A DNA stretch of 64,000 nucleotides from JADGHX01 sp035760965. Lineage in GTDB: Bacteria; Pseudomonadota; Gammaproteobacteria; Steroidobacterales; Steroidobacteraceae. Below, one piece after another: positions 58,387 through 64,000 of this stretch. How positions within the stretch are numbered: the first letter of the stretch is position 1; each line of letters opens with the position of its first letter. The notes below the pieces were generated by a model, which made no database searches, was not told the DNA's origin, and saw only the letters and a program-made list of their open reading frames with translations. Where the stretch lies: positions 1 to 64,000 of the forward strand of contig DASTRY010000030.1 of assembly GCA_035760965.1 (NCBI GenBank), read 5' to 3'. A program made the translations under genes and the position numbers.

Positions 58387-59487
58387 CTACCGCCCCTGCG
58401 CGATGCGCTTGGCGAGCGACGCATGCAGCGCGTCGAACGGCTCGATGAATTTCTTCACGCCTTCGCGTTCGAGCTGCTCGCTGACGGTGCGCAGATCGAT
58501 CCCGAGGCGCTTCAAGCCTTCGACCGTACGGCGCGCGCCTTCGAGGTCCTCGCCGATACGCACCGCTGGCTGGCCGTGATCGCGATACGCATCGATCGTT
58601 GCGCGCGGCAGCGTGTTCACCGTTTGCGGCGCGATCAGCGCCTCGACGTAGTATGTATCCGGCAGCTTCGGATCCTTCGTCGAGGTCGACGCCCAGAGCA
58701 GTCGCTGGACGCGCCCGCCGCGGGCAGCCAGCTTCTTCCAGCGCTCGCTCGCTTCCCACTTCCGATACATCTCGTAGGCAAGCCGCGCGCTCGCGATCGC
58801 CGCGCGGCTGCGCAGGGCCTTGGCATCCTCGCTGCCCATCGCATCGAGCTTCGGATCGACCAGCGTATCGATGCGGCTCAGGAAGAAGCTCGCCACGGAC
58901 GAGATGCCGTCGATCCCCTGCCCGCGCGCGAGGCGCTCTTCCAGTCCGGACATCCAGGCGTCGACGACTTCGCCGTAGCGCTCCAATCCGAAGAGCAGCG
59001 TCACATTGATGTTGATCCCTTCGCCGATCAGCGTCCGGATCGCCGGCAGCCCCGCCTTCGTGCCCGGCACCTTGATCATGGCGTTCGGCCTATCGAACTC
59101 GCGCCACAAGCGGCGCGCTTCGGCGAGCGTGCCCTCGGTATCGTCCGCGAGGTGCGGCGAGACTTCGAGGCTCACGAAGCCGTCGTTGCCGCCCGCGCGG
59201 TCGAAGGTCGGTCGGAACATATCGGCGGCACGCTGCACGTCCGCGAGCACGATGCGCTCGTAGATCTTGCCTGCCGGCAGTCCGTCCTCGGCGAGCGCGG
59301 CAATGGCTTCGTCGTACACGCCGCCCGCACCGATTGCCTTGGCGAAGATCGCGGGGTTCGACGTGACACCGGCCAATCCATCCTCGTCGATGAGGCGCTG
59401 GAGGGTGCCGTCTTCGAGCCAGTCGCGACGGATGTCGTCGAGCCAGATGCTCTGACCCAACTCACGGACGATTAGTAGTGGGTTCAT
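58387..59487 (-). CDS. tal: Transaldolase
   Basis: Transfers a dihydroxyacetone unit between sedoheptulose-7-phosphate and glyceraldehyde-3-phosphate in the pentose phosphate pathway. 366 residues from the ATG at 59487, the longer TalB/cyanobacterial-actinobacterial type. Motifs are QSIWLDDIRRDWLEDGTLQR, GLAGVTSNPAIFAKAI, VSLEVSPHLADDTEGTLAEA, the Schiff-base Lys in NAMIKVPGTKAGLPAIRTL, GININVTLLFGLERY, SVASFFLSRIDTLVDPKL and LLWASTSTKDPKLPDTYYVE. It is divergent from glgX, whose product feeds glucose units into the same central pathways. Confidence 0.95.
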   Translation of the reverse strand: MNPLLIVRELGQSIWLDDIRRDWLEDGTLQRLIDEDGLAGVTSNPAIFAKAIGAGGVYDEAIAALAEDGLPAGKIYERIVLADVQRAADMFRPTFDRAGGNDGFVSLEVSPHLADDTEGTLAEARRLWREFDRPNAMIKVPGTKAGLPAIRTLIGEGININVTLLFGLERYGEVVDAWMSGLEERLARGQGIDGISSVASFFLSRIDTLVDPKLDAMGSEDAKALRSRAAIASARLAYEMYRKWEASERWKKLAARGGRVQRLLWASTSTKDPKLPDTYYVEALIAPQTVNTLPRATIDAYRDHGQPAVRIGEDLEGARRTVEGLKRLGIDLRTVSEQLEREGVKKFIEPFDALHASLAKRIAQGR

Positions 59488-59561
59488 GCCGACTAGCGTA
59501 ACCACCCCGCACGGTCAGCGGAACCCCACGGCGTTTCGCGCATTTGTTGGAGCCTTAACCT

Positions 59562-61673
59562 ATGAAAATTCGCGAAGGTCTCCCCTACCCGCGCGGTGCG
59601 CACTGGGACGGGAAGGGGGTCAACTTCTCCTTGTTCTCGGCGCACGCCACCAAGGTCGAGCTGTGCCTGTTCGACGCGCACGGCACGAAGGAGCTCGAGC
59701 GCATCGAGCTGCCCGAGTACACCGACGAGATCTGGCACGGCTACCTGACCGAGCTCGGCCCCGGCACCGTGTACGGCTATCGCGTACATGGGCCGTACGA
59801 GCCTGAGCAGGGCCATCGCTTCAATCCCAACAAGCTGCTGCTGGACCCGTACGCGCGCGCGCACGTCGGCGAGCTTCGCTGGGATCACTCCGTGTTCGGC
59901 TATCCGATCGGCTCGGAGAGCGCCGATCTCGGGTTCGACGACCGCGACAGCGCGCCCTTCATGCCGAAGTGCGTCGTGGTCGACCAGGGGTTCGACTGGA
60001 AAGGCAATCGCAAGCCGCTCGTCGCGTGGGATCAGACCATCGTCTACGAGACCCACGTGCGCGGCTTCACCAAGCGCCACCCGCAGGTGCCGGAGCGGCT
60101 GCGCGGCACGTTCGCCGGGCTCGCCGTGCAGGACGTCATCGACTACATCAAGTCGCTCGGGGTCACCACGGTCGAGCTGTTGCCGATTCACACGTTCATC
60201 AACGACAGTCTGCTGCTCGATCGCGGGCTCACGAACTATTGGGGCTACAACTCCATCGGCTTCTTTGCGGCCGATCCGCGCTACGTGGCCGACAGCCGGC
60301 GCGGCGTCTTCGAGTTCAAGGAGATGGTCGCGCGCTTTCACGACGCGGGGCTCGAGGTGATCCTCGATGTGGTCTACAACCACACGGCCGAAGGCAACGA
60401 GCTCGGCCCGACGCTGAGCTTCAAGGGCATTGACAACGCCTCGTACTACCGCCTGATGCCCGAGCAGAAGCGCTACTACATCAACGACACGGGCACCGGG
60501 AACACGCTCAACCTGAGCCATCCCCGCGTCATTCAGATGGTGAACGACAGCCTGCGCTACTGGGTGCAGGAGATGCACGTCGACGGCTTCCGCTTCGATC
60601 TCGGCACGATCCTGGCGCGGGAAGCCACCGGCTTCGACATCGAGAGCGGCTTTCTGAAAGCGGTCACGCAGGACCCGACGCTCGCGGCCGTCAAGCTGAT
60701 CGCCGAGCCCTGGGACTGCGGACCGGGCGGCTATCAGGTGGGCGAGTTCCCGCCCGGCTGGGCCGAATGGAACGACAAGTATCGCGACACTGTGCGCGAT
60801 TTCTGGCGCGGCGAGGCGCAGCCCGCCGTGCTCGCGCCCCGTCTGCTCGGCTCACCCGACGTATTCGACAAGCTCGGCCGGCGGCCGAATGCGAGCGTCA
60901 ACTTCATCACGGCTCACGACGGCTTCACGCTCAACGATCTCGTGAGCTACAACGATCGCCACAACGAAGCGAACGGCGAGGAAAACCGCGACGGCAACGC
61001 CAACAACCGCTCGTGGAATTGCGGAGCCGAAGGGCCCACCGACGACGCGGCGGTCAATACGCTGCGGCAACGCCAACGCCGCAACTTCCTGGCCACACTG
61101 CTGCTCTCGCAGGGCACGCCCATGATGTTGGCCGGCGACGAGTTCGGGAACACGCAATCCGGCAACAACAACGCGTACTGCCAGGACAACGAGCTCAGCT
61201 GGCTCGACTGGAATCGCGGCGATGACGCCAAGGCACTGATCGAGTTCGTCAAGCAGCTCACCGCATTGCGCCGAAAGTATCCGATCCTGCGGCGCAATCG
61301 CTTTCTGTCGGGCGAGATGAACGAGCCCGTCGGCATCCGCGAGATCACGTGGGTGCACGCATCCGGTCTCGAGATGACCGACGAGCAGTGGCAGGACGCG
61401 CACATGCTGTGCTTCGGCATGGTGCTCGATGGCCGCTCGCCGCCGACCGGCATCCGTCAGCGCGGGCAGGACGCGACCCTCCTTCTGATATTCAACGCCT
61501 ACCACGACGTGGTGAAGTTCACGTTGCCGGAGTTCGGCGAGGATGCGCACTGGACGCTCGTGATCGACACGAACATTCCGGACCTGACGGACGACAAGCG
61601 CGTAGACTTCGAGCCGCACCGCGAGTACGAGATCACCGGACGCTCGCTCGTGATGTTCCAGCTGAAGACGTAG
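59562..61673 (+). CDS. glgX: Glycogen debranching enzyme (isoamylase type)
   Basis: Hydrolyses alpha-1,6 branches of glycogen after phosphorylase trimming. 703 residues. An N-terminal CBM48 (about 8-100, PRGAHWDGKGVNFSLFSAHA) is followed by a GH13 barrel with LEVILDVVYNHTAEGNELGP, nucleophile Asp346 in VDGFRFDLGTILAREATGF, acid/base Glu382 in VKLIAEPWDCGPGGYQVG and transition-state Asp453 in FITAHDGFTLNDLVSYND. NGEENRDGNANNRSWNCG is the GlgX calcium/loop region. TTGGAG lies 9 bases before the ATG. The histidine kinase gene follows after 6 bases. Confidence 0.96.
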   Translation: MKIREGLPYPRGAHWDGKGVNFSLFSAHATKVELCLFDAHGTKELERIELPEYTDEIWHGYLTELGPGTVYGYRVHGPYEPEQGHRFNPNKLLLDPYARAHVGELRWDHSVFGYPIGSESADLGFDDRDSAPFMPKCVVVDQGFDWKGNRKPLVAWDQTIVYETHVRGFTKRHPQVPERLRGTFAGLAVQDVIDYIKSLGVTTVELLPIHTFINDSLLLDRGLTNYWGYNSIGFFAADPRYVADSRRGVFEFKEMVARFHDAGLEVILDVVYNHTAEGNELGPTLSFKGIDNASYYRLMPEQKRYYINDTGTGNTLNLSHPRVIQMVNDSLRYWVQEMHVDGFRFDLGTILAREATGFDIESGFLKAVTQDPTLAAVKLIAEPWDCGPGGYQVGEFPPGWAEWNDKYRDTVRDFWRGEAQPAVLAPRLLGSPDVFDKLGRRPNASVNFITAHDGFTLNDLVSYNDRHNEANGEENRDGNANNRSWNCGAEGPTDDAAVNTLRQRQRRNFLATLLLSQGTPMMLAGDEFGNTQSGNNNAYCQDNELSWLDWNRGDDAKALIEFVKQLTALRRKYPILRRNRFLSGEMNEPVGIREITWVHASGLEMTDEQWQDAHMLCFGMVLDGRSPPTGIRQRGQDATLLLIFNAYHDVVKFTLPEFGEDAHWTLVIDTNIPDLTDDKRVDFEPHREYEITGRSLVMFQLKT

Positions 61674-61679
61674 AGACTC

Positions 61680-62855
61680 ATGACCGAGTTGAACAAGACG
61701 GACGCCGCGGCGGGCACCGCGCCGGCGGCACGCCGCGGCGATCGACGGCAAAGCGAATTTCTCGCGCGCCTCGCTCACGAGCTGCGCAATCCGCTGGCGC
61801 CCATTCGCATGGCGCTGCAGATCATGCAGGTGTCCGAGGACGACGTGGCGACGACGCGCGCCGCGCGCGTGATCATCGATCGGCAGCTGCGTCAGATGCA
61901 GCGCCTGATAGACGACCTCAACGATGTCGCGCAGGTGACGCGCGGCTCGATCCCGCTGCGCTGCGAGGAAGTCGCGCTTTCCAGCGTCATTCAGGCGGCG
62001 CTCGCCATCGCGCGCCCGCAGCTCGAGAGCCGCCAGCACCTCCTGCACGTCGATCTCGGACGCGAGCCGCTCTGGTTGTTCGCCGATCCCGTGCGGCTCT
62101 CGCAGGCGTTCGCGAATCTGTTGAACAACGCGTCGAAGTATTCGCCGGCGAGCGCGCCGATCTCCATCCAGGCGGCGGTGGACGACGACGCGATCATCGT
62201 CACCATCACGGATGTCGGCATCGGTATTCCTCCAGACATGCTGGAGCGAGTCTTCGAGCCGTTCGTGCAGGTGGATCGCTCGGGTACGGGCACGCACGAA
62301 GGGCTCGGCATCGGGCTCACGCTCGTGCGTCGAGTCGTGGAGCTGCACAACGGCACCGTGTGGACGGAAAGCGATGGCGAAGGCAGCGGAACGCGCCTCG
62401 TCGTGCGACTGCCGCCCCGCGTGCCCTCGCAGATCGAACAGGCGCCGGTGGAGAACGGCGAGGCGGCTGCGAACGCGCGCAAGCTCCGCATTCTCGTTGC
62501 CGACGACAATCGCGATACCGCGCAGACGCTCGCCATCATGCTGCGCTTCGAAGGGCACGAGGTGCGCACCGCGTACGACGGTCTCGAAGCGCTCGCGACC
62601 GGCAAGCTGTTCCAACCCGAGCTCGTGTTCCTCGACATCGGCATGCCGGTGCTCGACGGCTATCAGACCGCGCGCCGGATTCGCGAGCAGCCCTGGGGCA
62701 AGGACGTCCACCTCGTCGCCCTCACCGGCTGGAGTCAGGAGACGGATCGCCGGCAGGCGGCGGCCAGCGGCTTCGAGGACCACATCGTCAAGCCCGCCGA
62801 TGCCGACCAGCTGAAAGCGGTCATCGATCGCGCGCGTGCGACGAAAGCCACGTAG
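61680..62855 (+). CDS. Soluble hybrid histidine kinase with receiver domain
   Basis: 391 residues without a sensor domain or membrane segment. The phospho-acceptor His is near residue 28 (SEFLARLAHELRNPLAPIRM). The ATPase has FANLLNNASKYSPASAP, ITDVGIGIPPDMLERVFEPF and GLGIGLTLVRRVVELHNGTV. The receiver (about 262-385) has LRILVADDNRDTAQTLAIML and the acceptor Asp in ELVFLDIGMPVLDGYQTARR, ending VALTGWSQETDRRQAA and HIVKPADADQLKAVI. It lies 6 bases after glgX, so the two are co-transcribed. It probably receives input from a partner protein or works as a phosphotransfer node with the PAS kinase at 55575. Confidence 0.92.
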   Translation: MTELNKTDAAAGTAPAARRGDRRQSEFLARLAHELRNPLAPIRMALQIMQVSEDDVATTRAARVIIDRQLRQMQRLIDDLNDVAQVTRGSIPLRCEEVALSSVIQAALAIARPQLESRQHLLHVDLGREPLWLFADPVRLSQAFANLLNNASKYSPASAPISIQAAVDDDAIIVTITDVGIGIPPDMLERVFEPFVQVDRSGTGTHEGLGIGLTLVRRVVELHNGTVWTESDGEGSGTRLVVRLPPRVPSQIEQAPVENGEAAANARKLRILVADDNRDTAQTLAIMLRFEGHEVRTAYDGLEALATGKLFQPELVFLDIGMPVLDGYQTARRIREQPWGKDVHLVALTGWSQETDRRQAAASGFEDHIVKPADADQLKAVIDRARATKAT

Positions 62856-62973
62856 TCCAGCGCCCGCAGTCGCGACTCGGCGGCAACAGAGTGCTAACGT
62901 GTGCGGTCTGTTGCGGTGACTGGCTGCCGCAGCGAGCAGGCCCTCGAAGACGAACAACAGTGGAGGCTAATGT

Positions 62974-63387
62974 ATGACTGGAATTGTTCGGCAGACCGCG
63001 CTCGCGACCTTGCTGGTCGCGGCCATGGGAGTTGCGAGCGCAGAGGATGTTTCCGTCAAGCTGACCGGCGCAGACGAGACGCCGCCGGTGACCACCTCGG
63101 CGAGCGGCGAGGGGAAGATCACCGTCGGCAAGGACATGTCGGTCAAGGGCAGCGTCACGACGAAGGGCCTCATGGGCACCGCCGCCCACATCCACGAGGC
63201 GCCGCCGGGGAAGGCCGGCCCGCCGATCATCACGCTGACCCAGAGCGGCGAGGACACGTGGACGGTGCCGGAAGGCTCGAAGCTGACCGCAGAACAATAC
63301 AAGGCGTTCAAGGAAGGCAATCTTTACGTGAACGTGCACTCGGCGGAGCATAAGCCGGGTGAGATTCGCGGGCAGCTGAAACCCTGA
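62974..63387 (+). CDS. Exported CHRD-domain protein
   Basis: 137 residues. The signal peptide is TALATLLVAAMGVASAEDVS. One CHRD domain spans about 25-135: VKLTGADETPPVTTSASGEG, TTKGLMGTAAHIHEAPPGKA, DTWTVPEGSKLTAEQYKAFK and LYVNVHSAEHKPGEIRGQL, the last being the family hallmark. CHRD domains occur in chordin and many secreted bacterial proteins; their role is unknown. GGAGG lies 8 bases before the ATG. It is its own transcript with a terminator downstream. Confidence 0.9.
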   Translation: MTGIVRQTALATLLVAAMGVASAEDVSVKLTGADETPPVTTSASGEGKITVGKDMSVKGSVTTKGLMGTAAHIHEAPPGKAGPPIITLTQSGEDTWTVPEGSKLTAEQYKAFKEGNLYVNVHSAEHKPGEIRGQLKP

Positions 63388-63695
63388 CGAAACGTCGCGA
63401 TTGCCGCTCGGGGCTCCACGCCCCGAGCTCCGCCCGCCCCGGCGCGCGAGCCGGCGCGGGCGGTTTCATTACGCATCGCAAACCTGGCCTCACCCGCCGG
63501 GCACCACCCGGCGCGGCGCAAGCTTCGAGGCTCTCCCGGGGAGACGAGCGCCACTGCGAGGCCGCGCACGACCGGGTTCCACTCGAGGCGCGGCGGCCGT
63601 AGGCCAAACCCCGCACACGTTTCATGAAAATCTTGAGGGAAGCTCACTTTTCAGTGGCTTAGCATCGCGCGGCCGTTCCCGGAAGTAGCAGGCCG
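63388..63695. other. Spacer before the last receptor gene
   Basis: 308 bases without a gene. It holds a 9-bp hairpin at 63406-63428 (GCTCGGGGC / GCCCCGAGC), the stronger terminator at 63430-63466, and then about 230 bases of leader for the receptor at 63696. A GGAAG ribosome-binding site lies 10 bases before its ATG. I see no convincing promoter or regulatory repeat in it. Confidence 0.6.
63430..63466 (+). terminator. Rho-independent terminator after the CHRD gene
   Basis: CCGCCCG / CGGGCGG forms the outer stem, with an inner CCGGC / GCCGG pairing, followed by TTTcatt. Together with the adjacent hairpin at 63406-63428 it would end the CHRD transcript. Confidence 0.65.
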
Positions 63696-64000
63696 ATGCG
63701 CATTTCGCTTCTCTCTCTGACCCTGTTGACGCCCGTCGCCGCGCTCGCGGCGCCGGCCACATCGCCGGAGGACATCGCCGAGGTCGTCGTCACGGCGACG
63801 CGCGTCGCCGCGTCGTCCTTCAACGTCCCCGCGGCGATCAGCTCGGTGCCAGCAGAGCAGCTGCGTCAGGACGCGCTCGGCGTGAACCTGGCGGACGACA
63901 TCGCCACCGTTCCCGGCCTGCTCGCCCGCAACCGCAACAACTACGCGCAGGATCAGCAGATCTCGATTCGCGGCATCGGCGCCAATTCGGCGTTCGGCAT
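63696..64000 (+). CDS. TonB-dependent receptor (N-terminal part, runs off the window)
   Basis: The first 101 codons are present. A signal peptide (LLSLTLLTPVAALAAPATSP) is followed by the TonB-box region IAEVVVTATRVAASSFNVPA and the plug start ISSVPAEQLRQDALGVNLAD, IATVPGLLARNRNNYAQDQQ, ISIRGIGANSAFG. There is no STN domain. The RGxGxNSAFG motif is that of vitamin/siderophore- and copper-type receptors as well as others, so the substrate is open. GGAAG lies 10 bases upstream of the ATG. Confidence 0.9.
   Translation, partial: MRISLLSLTLLTPVAALAAPATSPEDIAEVVVTATRVAASSFNVPAAISSVPAEQLRQDALGVNLADDIATVPGLLARNRNNYAQDQQISIRGIGANSAFG

Noticed and set aside
1..64000. tRNA, rRNA, insertion sequences, phage or integron elements
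   Set aside because: Scanned for CCA-ended cloverleaf-like stretches, transposase or integrase motifs and terminal inverted repeats; none was seen by eye. A covariance-model search would be decisive for small RNAs.

Overview
The window is high-GC, densely coded chromosomal DNA of a Gram-negative, aerobic heterotroph. Three TonB-dependent receptors, a complete Pqi lipid-transport operon, lipoprotein signals, a class-2 quinone-linked PyrD, a YheU protein and a Mug glycosylase point to Gammaproteobacteria. The mix of STN-type receptors, DUF6152-like proteins and PQQ/GMC dehydrogenases suggests a Steroidobacteraceae-like lineage. That placement is inference from gene content; there is no rRNA or other phylogenetic marker here. 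I see no tRNA, rRNA, CRISPR array, insertion sequence or prophage.

Layout. 1-3.2 kb: a FecI-FecR-receptor cassette, cut by the left edge. 3.3-7 kb: a BON protein with an NTF2-like partner, a proline-rich repeat membrane protein and a secreted GlcG/HbpS-like protein. 7-13 kb: a quinone reductase-like protein, pyrD, a QseBC/PmrAB-type two-component system and a DegP/MucD-type protease preceded by a PmrA-like box. 13-17 kb: YkgJ-type protein, mug, polysaccharide deacetylase, lipoprotein glycosidase, yheU. 17-21 kb: zinc alcohol dehydrogenase with an SRPBCC membrane protein, an isochorismatase-like hydrolase and an aldo/keto reductase. 21-25 kb: a GMC flavoprotein, a SnoaL-like protein and a triheme cytochrome c, probably one respiratory dehydrogenase. 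25-27 kb: an ADP/ATP-carrier-like transporter divergent from a ribosome hibernation factor. 27-36 kb: an alpha-glucoside locus (secreted GH13, TonB receptor, secreted GH65) next to a quinohemoprotein dehydrogenase lipoprotein. 36-43 kb: an APC permease operon with DUF190, then an ankyrin protein with two tandem paralogous exported proteins and a divergent DUF6152-like protein.

43-45 kb: a hydroxycinnamoyl-CoA hydratase/lyase divergent from a MarR regulator, with a duplicated operator between them, followed by a flavin reductase. 45-50 kb: an SPW membrane protein, a small lipoprotein whose end resembles a TonB-receptor plug, and pqiABC. 50-54 kb: a stress-type group (a BON protein with a long Arg-Gly-Tyr-rich region, a GSP39-like SDR, two small hydrophilic proteins) and a ketopantoate reductase. 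54-63 kb: a frameshifted pectinacetylesterase-like gene, two hybrid histidine kinases flanking transaldolase and glgX, and a CHRD protein. 63.7 kb to the end: the start of a third receptor.

The most unusual points are the two BON proteins with oppositely composed low-complexity arms, the GH13-receptor-GH65 locus, the receptor-plug-like lipoprotein beside pqiABC, the 21-bp-spaced double operator at 43.7 kb, the PmrA-like box at 11.2 kb, and a single-base frameshift in an A5 run at 55.32 kb.
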